A DNA stretch of 41,516 bases from Planctomycetota bacterium (GTDB taxonomy: Bacteria; Planctomycetota; J058; JAJDCQ01): assembly GCA_029260755.1 (NCBI GenBank), contig JAJDCQ010000153.1:1-41516 (forward strand), read 5' to 3'. The stretch's first letter is position 1, and each line of letters opens with the position of its first letter. Both the position numbers and the translations under genes were made by a program. Below the pieces are notes generated by a model, which was not told where the DNA came from, ran no database searches, and was given only the letters and a program-made list of their open reading frames with translations. Positions 1-7,936 of this stretch are shown one piece after another.

Positions 1-115
1 CGCGCAGGCCTTCGTTCCGCGGCCTCGCGAACGCCAAACGGGTTCCCTCGGCCGCGCGCCTCGGCCTGCACGACGCTGTCTCGACGAGCCGCTCGCGTCA
101 TTCTGCAACAGCCTC

Positions 116-1126
116 CTAGCGGTGGTTCTCGAGCCGGGCCGCCTCGGCGGCGGCCGCGGCCGCGCGGTCGTCCCTCCCGAGGCGGGTCCAGAGCTCCGCG
201 GCGCCGCGCTGCACGCGCGCGTCGTCCGGCGCGAGCTGCAGCGCTCGCTCCACGTAGGGGATGGCGGCGGCCGGCTCGCCGTCGGCGATCGCGAGGGAGG
301 CGCGCTCGAGCATCTCGGATGCCTTGCGGCGCGCCCGCGCGGCCCGCCGGCCGGCGCGGTCCTTCTTCTCGCGACGGGTCCACTCGGCGAGAGTCGCGCG
401 ACCTTCGCGCGTCTCGCCGGTGCGGAGGAGCGCTCGCCCGAGGGCATAGCGCGCTTCGAGGTGACCCTCGTTCGCGGCCAGGCACCGGCGCCAGGCGGCG
501 ACCGAGCCGGCGTCGTCGCCTCGCCGGGCGGCGACGACGCCGAGCTCGTAGGCGGCGCGGGCGTCGTCCTCGTCGGCGTCGGACGCGGCGGTGAGCAGTC
601 GCTCCGCCTCCTCGAGGGCGGGCGCCGCGGCGCGGCGCCCGAGGAGGACGCCGAGCTCCACGCGCGCGGGCGCGAGGCCGTCGTCGGCGGCGAGGGCGCC
701 GCGGAGCGCCTTCTCGGCCGCGGCGTCGTCGCCCCGTCGGAGCTGCGCGATCCCGAGCGAGTAGCGGAGCTTGCCCCGGGTGCGGTCGGGGCCGGTCGTC
801 GGCGCGGCCGGCGCCTCGGCGAGGCCGCGCTCGAACGCCTCGACGGCGCGTCCGTAACGCTCGCCGCGGGTGAAGACGAGGCCGAGGAGGTACCAGCCGT
901 CGACGAGGCCGGGCGCGAGCCCGGTCGCCGCCTCGAGCTCGGTCTTCGCCGCGACGAGCCGGCCTCGCTCGAAGTGCTCACGACCGGCGGCGAGGTGCTC
1001 GCGGGCCGCGTCGGGAACGGCGTCCTCGGGCGCGGCGGGCGCCGAGCGAGGCACGACCGCGCCGGCGGCGAGCGCGGCGATGATAGCCAGCGAGAGAACG
1101 ATGATGGGGCGGTCGGTCGGTCGCAT
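116..1126 (-). CDS. Secreted TPR-repeat protein
   Basis: A 336-residue protein made almost wholly of tetratricopeptide-like helical pairs after an N-terminal signal sequence (residues 1 to about 32: basic start MRPTDRP, then a long Leu/Ile/Ala stretch ending near SAPAAP). Repeat-like segments such as 'LVDGWYLLGLVFTRGERY', 'GKLRYSLGIAQLRRGDDA' and 'HLEARYALGRALLRTGET' carry the spaced small/aromatic pattern of TPRs. No enzymatic motif is seen, so it is probably a periplasmic or membrane-anchored scaffold. The ATG at 1124-1126 is chosen because it directly precedes the signal peptide; the frame stays open far upstream, antisense to the next gene, but that is GC-driven. It is divergent from the WD40 kinase with only 72 bp between them, suggesting shared control. 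Function beyond protein-protein contact is unknown. Confidence 0.85.
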   Translation of the reverse strand: MRPTDRPIIVLSLAIIAALAAGAVVPRSAPAAPEDAVPDAAREHLAAGREHFERGRLVAAKTELEAATGLAPGLVDGWYLLGLVFTRGERYGRAVEAFERGLAEAPAAPTTGPDRTRGKLRYSLGIAQLRRGDDAAAEKALRGALAADDGLAPARVELGVLLGRRAAAPALEEAERLLTAASDADEDDARAAYELGVVAARRGDDAGSVAAWRRCLAANEGHLEARYALGRALLRTGETREGRATLAEWTRREKKDRAGRRAARARRKASEMLERASLAIADGEPAAAIPYVERALQLAPDDARVQRGAAELWTRLGRDDRAAAAAAEAARLENHR

Positions 1127-1133
1127 CGCGTCA

Positions 1134-1147
1134 GGCGTGTATCCTAG
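1134..1147. promoter_or_regulatory. Possible overlapping bidirectional -10 elements
   Basis: The 72-bp divergent gap between the TPR gene and the kinase gene contains the near-palindrome TATCCTAGGGA. Read forward it gives TATCCT, and read in reverse it gives TAGGAT; both are -10-like hexamers sharing the same bases. No convincing -35 is visible on either side. Inference only. Confidence 0.25.
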
Positions 1148-1198
1148 GGACGAGCACGATCGTCGCAAGTCCACCGCCTCGGGGAGGGGGCCCGATCC

Positions 1199-4100
1199 GT
1201 GACCGAGCCTGCGGGCGCCGGACCGCCATCGCCGGGCGCGCCGGACGCGCCTTCGCGCGGCCCGACCGCCCTGCCGGCCTCGCCCCGCCCGGCCTCGGCG
1301 CCGGGGGAGGCCGGCGCGCCTCCCCAGGCCGGCCTCCCGCCCGAGGTCGCGCGGGCCGCGGCGAACGCCGAGAACCGGATCGGTCGCTACGTGGTGCTCG
1401 GAAGCCTCGGCGCGGGCGGCATGGGCACCGTCGTCCGCGCCTACGACACGGCTCTCCGGCGGCCCGTCGCGATCAAGCTCATCGGAGGAGACAGCGAGGC
1501 GACCGCGACGCAGCTCCGACGCTTCGAGCGGGAGGCCGTCGCGGCAGCCCGGCTGCGGCACCCCGGGATCGTGGCCGTCCACGAGGTCGGCCACGACCGC
1601 GGTCGGCCGTTCCTCGTGATGGAGCTCGTCGACGGCGAGAGCCTCGAGAAGAACCTCAGCGTCGGCGCCCCGTCGCCGCGCGCGATCGCCGCGCTCGTCC
1701 GGAAGGTCGCCCTCGCCCTCGATCATGCGCACGGTCACGGCGTCGTGCATCGAGATGTGAAGCCGGCGAACGTGATCGTCGACCGCCAGGGTGAGCCGCA
1801 CCTGGCCGACTTCGGCGTCGCGTGCCTCATCTCGGCCGACGACGCTCGCATCACCATGACCGGGCAGATGGTCGGGACGCCCGCCTACATGGCGCCGGAG
1901 CAGGCGCAAGGCGGGTTCGGGGAGATCGGGCCGCGGAGCGACGTCTACGCCCTCGGCGGGATCCTCTACCGGGCGCTCGTCGGGGAGCCGCCGTTTCAGG
2001 ACACCGAGCTCCTCGGGCTCGTGCGACGGATCCTGGTCGAGGAGCCGGTCGCGCCGCGGCAGCGGAACGCGGCCGTTCATCCCGACCTCGAGACGATCGC
2101 GCTCCAGTGCCTCGAGAAGGACCCGGCGCGCCGCTACCTCACCGCCGCGGCGCTCGCCGACGACCTCGGCCGCTTCGAGAACGGCGAGCCGATCGCCGCG
2201 CGACCGCCGGGCCGGGCGGAGCGGTGGCGCCGGTGGGCGCGGCGTAACCGCGCCCTCGCTCTCGCCCTCGCCACGTGCGTCGTCCTGGTGGTCGCCCTCG
2301 TCGCGACGGTGGTCGGCGGCGCCGTCTACGCGCTCGGACGGATCCAGGACCAGGAGCGCCGCGCGAGCGCGGCGAGAGAGGCGGCGGCCGCGGCGCAGCT
2401 CGAGGCGGAGGCGACCCGCGACGACGCCCGCCGGACGAAGGCCGCGCTCGAGGGGCTGGTCGCCCGCTCCCTCGTGGCGATCGGCGGGCGAGAGTGGGAG
2501 AACCACGAACGGATCGCGGCCGAGCTGCGGTGGGCGCGCTCGCTCATCGACGACGACGACCCCCGGGTGCGCGGACGCATCCTCGGCGCCCGGGCCGGCC
2601 GGCTGGCCCTGGTCGCCGTCCGCCGCGGCTCGGCGCCCTTCGCGGGCGTCGCGATCGACCGGGGAGGGCGTCGCCTCGCGGCCACCCGGGGTGAGGCGCT
2701 GCTGCTCTGGGACCTCGACCGGCCGAGCCCGTTCGAGGCCGACCCGTCGCCCGTCGAGCTCCCCGACGCGGGAGCCCTCGGCGCGCTGGCCTTCGACGAG
2801 ACGGGGGAGCGGCTCGCCGTGGCCGGGAAGGATCGGGCGATCCGCGTCGTCGACGTCGCCTCGGGCCGCGTCACCGCCGTGCTCACGGGGCACACCGGTG
2901 GGATCGCCGACCTCGCCTGGGACGGCGGCCCGAGCCTCGCGAGCGCCGGTCGCGACGGGACGGTGCGGATCTGGGACCTCGCATCGGGCGAGGCGGAGGT
3001 GATCGAGTCGCCCGTCAAGCGGTCTCGGCTCGGGAAGGAACGGAAGGGGGTGAGCGCGGTCGACTGGTCGCCCGACGGCGTCCTCACGTGGGGGGACGTG
3101 AACGGCCATCTCCTCGAGCGTCGCCCTGGGGAGGCGCCGTTTCGGCTCGTCGACTCGCTCCACCTCGCCTCCTTCGGCGACATCGCGGTCGCGCCCGACG
3201 GAGCGGTGCTCGCCAGCGGCGGGCCCGATCATCACCTCGCGATCGTCTCGCCCGGCCGGAGGTCGCGTCACCTCGGCGCTTCCATCAAGAACGGAAGAGG
3301 CATCGGCGGCGTCGGCTGGCTCGCCGATCGCATCCTCGCGACCGCCGATCACGAGGGCGGGCTGGAGCTGCGCTCGGTCGTGGCGGGGGGACCGCAGGTG
3401 CTCGCGCGAGTCCAGCTCGGCGGCCGCGCGCGCGGTCTGGCCCTCGGCGGCAGGTGGCTCGCGATCCACGACGACGACGGCCGGCTCGCCCTCTGGCGCC
3501 GACGCGACGGTGGGGCGCGGGTGCTGCTCGGTCACTCCGACTGGGCGTGGGACATGCCCGGGCTGGCCGTGTCGGCGGACGGCGCCGTCGTCGCGAGCGG
3601 CGGTCGGGACGCGGCCGCTCGGGTCTGGGACGCCCGCTCCGGCGAGCTGACCCACACGGTGACGCTCGGCGAGAAGGAGAACGTGCGCGTCGCCCTCACG
3701 AGCGACGGAGCGATCCTGGCCGCGACGATCAACACGTCGAAGCCGCGCGGGCGAATCGAGCTGGTGGACGCGAGGAGCGGAAACCGACTCGAGACGCTCG
3801 ACGGCCCGCGGCCGCTGCGGGACCTCGTGTTCTCGCCCGACGATCGATGGCTCGCGGCCGTCGATGGAGGGGGCGTCACTCTCTGGTCGCTCGCGACGAA
3901 GACGGCGACGCATCGGATCGACCTGCGCGGCGGCGCGCCCGCGTGGAGCCCCGACGGGCTCGCGCTCGCGGTCATCGGCGGCGAGGAGACGATCGTCTTC
4001 GAGGTCGGCGACGAGCTCGTCGAGCTCGCGCGCCACCCCGAGCCCGGCCTCGTCGGCAGCTTCTCCGGCGATGGGCGCCTCCTGGCGCTCGGAAGGATGG

Positions 4101-4525
4101 TGTCGCGCTCGGCGGTCGAGCGCGAGGCGCTCGTCCGCGTCCTCGATGCGTCGACCGGCGAGCTCGTCGCCGAGATCCCCCTCGGCCCGCGTCGGCTCCT
4201 CGACCTGGCGTTCGACCCGCGCGGCGGCCGCTTCGCTGCCGCGCTCGACCGCGTCATCGCCCTCCACGACGTGGGCACGGGCGAGCTCCTCGCCGAGGTG
4301 AGCGGGCCCGACGATGAGCTCCAGCGCGTCGCGTGGAGCGGGAGCGGCAACCTCCTCGTCGCCACGGCGAGGGATCGGACCGTCCGCGTCTGGGAGGCCG
4401 CCACGATCGATGACGTCATCGCAGCGACGCCACGCCAGCTCCTGGAGATGACCGAGGCGGACACCGGCTTCCGTCTCGACGAGCGGCTCGAGGTGGTTCC
4501 CTTGCGGGTGATCGACGAGCGGTGA
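1199..4525 (+). CDS. Membrane Ser/Thr protein kinase with WD40 propeller
   Basis: A 1108-residue Hanks-type kinase. After a Pro/Ala-rich head (1-60) the kinase domain shows the glycine loop GAGGMGTV (71-78), catalytic Lys93 in VAIKL, HRDVKPAN (184-191), DFG (204-206) and the APEQ element (232-235), so it should be active. A juxtamembrane segment rich in Arg/Trp is followed by a single transmembrane helix (about 352-378), a short coiled-coil-like Ala/Glu stretch, and a C-terminal half of WD40 repeats (for example DGTVRIWDLASGE near 590 and DRTVRVWEA near 1070). The expected topology is a cytosolic kinase with an exported propeller sensor, typical of planctomycetes. The GTG start at 1199 is preceded by GGGGAGGGGG at good spacing. 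The 3' end converges on the ECF sigma gene with a 12-bp gap, and a second kinase lies beyond it. Confidence 0.95.
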   Translation: MTEPAGAGPPSPGAPDAPSRGPTALPASPRPASAPGEAGAPPQAGLPPEVARAAANAENRIGRYVVLGSLGAGGMGTVVRAYDTALRRPVAIKLIGGDSEATATQLRRFEREAVAAARLRHPGIVAVHEVGHDRGRPFLVMELVDGESLEKNLSVGAPSPRAIAALVRKVALALDHAHGHGVVHRDVKPANVIVDRQGEPHLADFGVACLISADDARITMTGQMVGTPAYMAPEQAQGGFGEIGPRSDVYALGGILYRALVGEPPFQDTELLGLVRRILVEEPVAPRQRNAAVHPDLETIALQCLEKDPARRYLTAAALADDLGRFENGEPIAARPPGRAERWRRWARRNRALALALATCVVLVVALVATVVGGAVYALGRIQDQERRASAAREAAAAAQLEAEATRDDARRTKAALEGLVARSLVAIGGREWENHERIAAELRWARSLIDDDDPRVRGRILGARAGRLALVAVRRGSAPFAGVAIDRGGRRLAATRGEALLLWDLDRPSPFEADPSPVELPDAGALGALAFDETGERLAVAGKDRAIRVVDVASGRVTAVLTGHTGGIADLAWDGGPSLASAGRDGTVRIWDLASGEAEVIESPVKRSRLGKERKGVSAVDWSPDGVLTWGDVNGHLLERRPGEAPFRLVDSLHLASFGDIAVAPDGAVLASGGPDHHLAIVSPGRRSRHLGASIKNGRGIGGVGWLADRILATADHEGGLELRSVVAGGPQVLARVQLGGRARGLALGGRWLAIHDDDGRLALWRRRDGGARVLLGHSDWAWDMPGLAVSADGAVVASGGRDAAARVWDARSGELTHTVTLGEKENVRVALTSDGAILAATINTSKPRGRIELVDARSGNRLETLDGPRPLRDLVFSPDDRWLAAVDGGGVTLWSLATKTATHRIDLRGGAPAWSPDGLALAVIGGEETIVFEVGDELVELARHPEPGLVGSFSGDGRLLALGRMVSRSAVEREALVRVLDASTGELVAEIPLGPRRLLDLAFDPRGGRFAAALDRVIALHDVGTGELLAEVSGPDDELQRVAWSGSGNLLVATARDRTVRVWEAATIDDVIAATPRQLLEMTEADTGFRLDERLEVVPLRVIDER

Positions 4526-4537
4526 CGAGCCTCGCGC

Positions 4538-5125
4538 TCAGCGGGCGAGGAAGCGCGAGAGGTAGGCGACCTCGTCCTCGAACTCGGCGTGGTCGCGGCA
4601 GGTCTTCATGACCTCGGCCCGGATGCGTGCTATGAGCTTGCGTCGCGCGATCCAGAGCTTCTGCCGGTCCTGCTTCTCGCCGTCGAGGTGGTCGCGCAGC
4701 ACCGCCCAGTAAGGCGAGCCCTCCTCGCGGAGGGCCGCCATCGCGCGCTCGGCGAGGAGCAGCACCCACTCGCGGTCGAACGCCTCGTCGCGCTCTCTGG
4801 CCTCGTCGGCGCCCGGCGGCTCCGCGTCGGGCAGCGGCGCCTCGGGCTTCCGGGCGCGGTAGCGGTCGACGATCGTGCGGCGGGTGACCGTCAGGACGAG
4901 GCTCCGGAACCGGCCGCGGCGCCGGTCGGCCCGGGCGAGGGTCTCGCCTCCGAGCAGCTTGACGAAGACCTCCTGACAGACGTCGTCCGCGTCGGCTGCG
5001 GAGAGGCCGCGGCCGCGGATGAAGCGCAGGATCGCGGGCCGATACGCCGCGCAGAGCCGCTCGAGCGCGTCGCGCTCGCCCTCGCCGGCGTGACCGACCA
5101 TCGTCCAGATCGTCGTCGGGAACAC
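4538..5125 (-). CDS. ECF-type RNA polymerase sigma factor (kinase-associated)
   Basis: A 195-residue sigma-70-family protein. Region 2 is clear: an N-terminal TTIWTMVGHA segment, then AAYRPAILRFIRGRG and DADDVCQEVFVKLL (45-58), followed by FRSLVLTVTRRTIVDRYRAR. The C-terminal region 4 is short: the usual helix-turn-helix core before the RRKLIARIRAEV helix looks contracted (LDGEKQDRQKLWIARR), although the tail CRDHAEFEDEVAYL matches planctomycete ECFs encoded beside Ser/Thr kinases. It would direct RNA polymerase to a dedicated regulon, with a neighbouring kinase as the likely regulator. It starts with GTG at 5123-5125 and has no visible ribosome site. The gene sits between two kinase genes, converging with one and diverging from the other. 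There is no anti-sigma factor next to it. Confidence 0.9.
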   Translation of the reverse strand: MFPTTIWTMVGHAGEGERDALERLCAAYRPAILRFIRGRGLSAADADDVCQEVFVKLLGGETLARADRRRGRFRSLVLTVTRRTIVDRYRARKPEAPLPDAEPPGADEARERDEAFDREWVLLLAERAMAALREEGSPYWAVLRDHLDGEKQDRQKLWIARRKLIARIRAEVMKTCRDHAEFEDEVAYLSRFLAR

Positions 5126-5131
5126 GGGCCC

Positions 5132-5137
5132 ATTCTA
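5132..5137 (-). promoter_or_regulatory. -10-like TAGAAT just upstream of the sigma gene
   Basis: On the minus strand TAGAAT lies six bases before the GTG start of the sigma factor, which has no Shine-Dalgarno. If used, transcription would begin at or next to the start codon, giving a leaderless mRNA. No -35 match was found at 16-18 bp. Confidence 0.3.
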
Positions 5138-5210
5138 TGGCAACCGGGCGCGTCGCGGGAATCGGGCCGCTCCGGTGGCTCCGCGGCGGGGCCGGCGGTC
5201 GCGGCTTTGC

Positions 5211-5216
5211 TATAGT
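5211..5216 (+). promoter_or_regulatory. -10-like TATAGT just upstream of kinase-TPR gene
   Basis: TATAGT ends ten bases before the preferred ATG at 5227, and no good ribosome-binding site lies between. As with the divergent sigma gene, this suggests a very short or absent leader. No -35 match is apparent. Confidence 0.3.
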
Positions 5217-5226
5217 TGGCGGTGCC

Positions 5227-7431
5227 ATGACCGCCGACCGAGAGCTCATCACGCGCGCGATCACGAACGGCCTCTTCGGCGAGGCGGCGCTCGCCGAGGC
5301 GGCCGAGGTCGAGATCCCCGACAAGTACGAGCTCCTCGGCTCGATCGGTCGCGGCGGGTTCGGCATCGTCTACCTGTGTCGCGACCGAGACCTCCGCCGG
5401 CTGTGCGCCCTCAAGTTCCTCCTCGACGCCCGCCCGATCGATCGCGAGCGCCTCCGGCGCGAGGCGCGCTTCACGGCCCGCCTGAACGATCCGGCGATCA
5501 TCGACATCTACGAGCTCGGCGAGGCTAGCGACGGCCAGCCCTACATAGCGATGCAGTACGTCGACGGGGGAAACCTCGCCGACGCCGACCTCGAGCACGA
5601 GGCGCTCGTCGACGTCGCCCGCCAGGTCGCGCAGGCGCTCCACCGGGCGCATCGCCACGGGATCGTCCACCGCGACATCAAGCCCGAGAACATCCTCCTC
5701 GACGCCGAGCGGCGCGCCTACCTGACCGACTTCGGCGTCGCGCGCGACGTCCACGACGACCCGCTCGGACCGCACGTCGAGGAGGGGCTCATCGTCGGGA
5801 CGCCGGCGCTCATGCCGCCCGAGCAGGCGCGCGGCGATCTGCGGTCGATCGACGCCCGGACCGACGTCTACAGCCTCGGCGCGTGCCTCTACCGGATGCT
5901 GACCGGGCGTCACCCCTTCGACGCGCCGAACATCCTCGCGCTGCTCCGGAAGGTCTGCAACGACGAGCCCGCGTTCCCCAGGTCGATCGACGCGGAGATC
6001 CCGCGGGCGCTCGAGGCGATCGTGTTGAAGTGCCTCCGGAAGGACCGCGAGAACCGCTACCAGGGGATGGACGAGCTCGCGACCGACCTCGAGCGCTGGC
6101 TCGAGGGGCGGCCGGTCCGGTGCGAGCACGCGCCGTGGTTCCGGCGGCTCGTCGGCGCGCCGGCCGAGCCCGCGCGCGGCCGCGAGGACCCGGCGACCGG
6201 CGTCGCGATGGACATCGCCCGCGAGATCGCCGCGTGGGACGCGGACCTCTACCGGATCAGCAGCAACCTGACGAAGGCCCACCCGAAGCTCGACGCGATC
6301 ATCGAGCGCCTCGACTTGATCCTCGGCGAGCACCCCGACCTCGCCTGGGCCCGCTTCTACCGGGGCGAGGCGCGCTTCCGCCGCGGTCGTCTCGCCGACG
6401 CCCTCGAGGACATGGAGCGCGCGATCGATCGCATGAGCGACCTCGCGAGCGCGCACTTCGAGATCGGCCGGCTCTACCTGACGCTGTTTCTTCGCGAGGC
6501 CGAGAAGGCGCAGAAGCACATCGCCCCGAGCGGAACAAGGAGCCATCTCGGCCGCGTCCGCGGGCGCCTCGACCAGGCGATGGTCGCCTTCCGCGAGGCG
6601 CAGCGGCTCGGCGGCGACGAGATGCCCGGGTGGCAGCTCGACTACGTCGACGCGGTCGGCAAGCTCGCCGACGGCGACTCGACCGGCTGCGTGGCCGTAT
6701 GCGACCGCATCCTCGAGGGCGACGCGGACCTCGACGAGGTCTGGAAGCTGCGCGGCGATGCCCAGCGCCTCGCCGGCGAGGATCCATGCCCGAGCTACGA
6801 TCAGGCGGTCGGCGTGCGCAAGAGCGCCTACGAGGCGCTCTACGCGAAGGCCGAGGCGCTCCTCGAGCGCGGTCGCGCCAAGGACGCCCGCGCCGCCCTC
6901 GATCAGGCGCTCAAGATCTTCCCCGACTTCGTCGAGGCGCGCGCGCTGATCGCGCGGAGCTACGTGGTCGAGGCGCAGGCGGACGGCGAGGCGGCCGATG
7001 ACGAGGCGATGGCCCTCGCGATGAAGCACCTCGTCGAGGCGCTCAAGATCGATCCGAGCAGCTACGAGGTGACGATCGCCTACGCCGAGCTGTGCATCGA
7101 GCGGGGGCGCTCGCTGGAGCGCGGCGAGTGGCTCGACCGGGCGTTCGAGCTGCTCGAGAAGGCGCGCTCGCTCGACGGCTGCCAGAACCGGGTCGACATG
7201 CTGACCGCGAGCGCGCACCTCGAGCGGTCGCGCCACGCGCTCGCCAGGGGGGACGACCCGCGCGTCGACCTCGACGCGATCCTGGCCCTCGCCCGCTCGC
7301 CCGAGCCCGGGCGCGACAAGACCGAGGCGGCGCCGTGGCAGAAGATCATCGCCGCGGCGAAGACCGAGCTGACCAAGACCGAGGAGCTACCGCGGATCGC
7401 CCGGCCGGAGTCGGAGTCGGACGAGAGCTGA
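5227..7431 (+). CDS. Cytosolic Ser/Thr protein kinase with TPR tail
   Basis: A 734-residue Hanks-type kinase. Motifs are GRGGFGIV (41-48), Lys63 in CALKF, HRDIKPENILL with Asp150, DFG (168-170) and MPPEQARG in place of the usual APEQ. The kinase ends near 300 (RWLEGRPVR). There is no obvious membrane helix; instead about 400 residues of TPR-like repeats follow (for example 'DLAWARFYRGEARFRRGRL' and 'KSAYEALYAKAEALLERGRA'), so it probably acts in the cytosol and binds partners through them. The ATG at 5227 is preferred over an in-frame ATG at 5137, because the extra 30 residues are low-complexity Gly/Arg and run through the likely promoter. It is divergent from the ECF sigma gene by about 100 bp, which fits a kinase-sigma pair, though a direct link is inference. 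Confidence 0.93.
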   Translation: MTADRELITRAITNGLFGEAALAEAAEVEIPDKYELLGSIGRGGFGIVYLCRDRDLRRLCALKFLLDARPIDRERLRREARFTARLNDPAIIDIYELGEASDGQPYIAMQYVDGGNLADADLEHEALVDVARQVAQALHRAHRHGIVHRDIKPENILLDAERRAYLTDFGVARDVHDDPLGPHVEEGLIVGTPALMPPEQARGDLRSIDARTDVYSLGACLYRMLTGRHPFDAPNILALLRKVCNDEPAFPRSIDAEIPRALEAIVLKCLRKDRENRYQGMDELATDLERWLEGRPVRCEHAPWFRRLVGAPAEPARGREDPATGVAMDIAREIAAWDADLYRISSNLTKAHPKLDAIIERLDLILGEHPDLAWARFYRGEARFRRGRLADALEDMERAIDRMSDLASAHFEIGRLYLTLFLREAEKAQKHIAPSGTRSHLGRVRGRLDQAMVAFREAQRLGGDEMPGWQLDYVDAVGKLADGDSTGCVAVCDRILEGDADLDEVWKLRGDAQRLAGEDPCPSYDQAVGVRKSAYEALYAKAEALLERGRAKDARAALDQALKIFPDFVEARALIARSYVVEAQADGEAADDEAMALAMKHLVEALKIDPSSYEVTIAYAELCIERGRSLERGEWLDRAFELLEKARSLDGCQNRVDMLTASAHLERSRHALARGDDPRVDLDAILALARSPEPGRDKTEAAPWQKIIAAAKTELTKTEELPRIARPESESDES

Positions 7432-7442
7432 GGTCGCCGCGG

Positions 7443-7505
7443 CTCGCCTTCGGCGAGTGGGATGTCACCACGGAGACACGGAGGACACGGAGGATTCACG
7501 GAGAA
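7443..7505 (+). repeat. Hairpin-linked CACGGAG repeat, copy 1
   Basis: A perfect hairpin (CTCGCC-TTC-GGCGAG, 7443-7457) lies just after the kinase stop and is followed by GATGTCACCACGG and a short array of CACGGAG/ACACGGAGG units to about 7505. The hairpin could also stop kinase transcription, but it lacks a T-tract. The same hairpin plus array recurs at 41398-41448 and, in reverse, at 15415-15481. Confidence 0.85.
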
Positions 7506-7612
7506 CTGCGCGATCCGTGTCTTCCGATTGCGGAGCTGCGCGATCCGAGGCCCTGGTTCGCGGAGGCGCGTCAACCAGGACGCGGCTCGCGAGAGGCGCC
7601 CGGGCCGGCATT
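7506..7612. other. Gene-free spacer with a direct repeat
   Basis: No credible gene is seen. CTGCGCGATCCG occurs twice, at 7506-7517 and 7536-7547, exactly 30 bases apart. The rest is unremarkable. Confidence 0.5.
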
Positions 7613-7702
7613 GGGGGTCAGTGTCGTCCGGTTATCGCTTGGGAGCGGCGCCCGCTCCGGCAACCCCGTTCCGACCAAGCGACAACCGGCGCTCTGACCC
7701 CC
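7613..7702. repeat. 90-bp imperfect palindrome, GGGGTCAG/CTGACCCC type (REP/MITE-like)
   Basis: The outer arms GGGGGTCAG (7613-7621) and CTGACCCCC (7694-7702) pair perfectly. The next arms, 7628-7642 and 7675-7689, pair at 14 of 15 positions, and an apical hairpin GGAGCGG-CGC-CCGCTCC sits at 7642-7658. The overall fold would be a long stem with a small internal loop. It looks like a REP or miniature mobile element; no REP-associated transposase is in the window. Confidence 0.75.
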
Positions 7703-7744
7703 GCGCTGGCTACCCCGCAACGCTCCGATCGGGAAACAGCGGCT

Positions 7745-7774
7745 CGGCCTGCCCGCATCTTCCGAAGCAGGCCG
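7745..7774. repeat. 8-bp stem-loop CGGCCTGC/GCAGGCCG
   Basis: A perfect 8-bp inverted repeat (7745-7752 with 7767-7774) around a 14-base loop, part of the structured gene-free region between the kinase-TPR gene and the EVE gene. Confidence 0.6.
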
Positions 7775-7787
7775 CACACCCGGACCG

Positions 7788-7877
7788 CCCGCCCGTCGGC
7801 AATGACCTCGCACACGGTTCGGCGGTCGCCTCGCAGAAGAGGCGCTCGCACCAGCAGAGACGTTGCCGACGGGCGGG
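7788..7877. repeat. 15-bp perfect inverted repeat with internal stem
   Basis: CCCGCCCGTCGGCAA (7788-7802) is perfectly complementary to 7863-7877. The 60-base loop contains a further CGCCTC/GAGGCG stem. Together with the neighbouring palindromes this could fold as a structured RNA or be a remnant mobile element; nothing shows which. Confidence 0.65.
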
Positions 7878-7880
7878 TCC

Positions 7881-7900
7881 CTCCGTGTCTCCGTGGTGAC
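7881..7900 (-). repeat. CACGGAG repeat, inverted copy 2 (truncated)
   Basis: CTCCGTGTCTCCGTGGTGAC is the reverse complement of GTCACCACGGAGACACGGAG in copy 1. The two copies therefore bracket the whole 7.44-7.90 kb structured region as inverted terminal-like repeats. This copy has no adjoining hairpin of the usual type. Confidence 0.8.
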
Positions 7901-7936
7901 GGGCCGCTCCACCGACACATCAATCACCGGGCCAGG

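Noticed and set aside
1..115. Partial gene at the left edge
   Set aside because: No frame with convincing codon use or domain; nothing recognisable is seen in this stretch.
116..4267. A 1383-residue open frame on the minus strand through the kinase gene
   Set aside because: Only its last 336 residues (signal peptide plus TPRs) look like a protein; the rest is antisense to the kinase and is Arg/Asp/Gly-rich, as expected for a mirror frame in GC-rich DNA.
5137..5226. Earlier ATG start for the kinase-TPR gene
   Set aside because: Would add 30 Gly/Arg-rich residues over the promoter-like TATAGT; the ATG at 5227 starts a normal kinase head.
4891..7236. A 781-residue open frame antisense to the kinase-TPR gene
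   Set aside because: No domain, biased to Arg/Asp/Val/Leu, and fully opposite a gene with clear kinase motifs.
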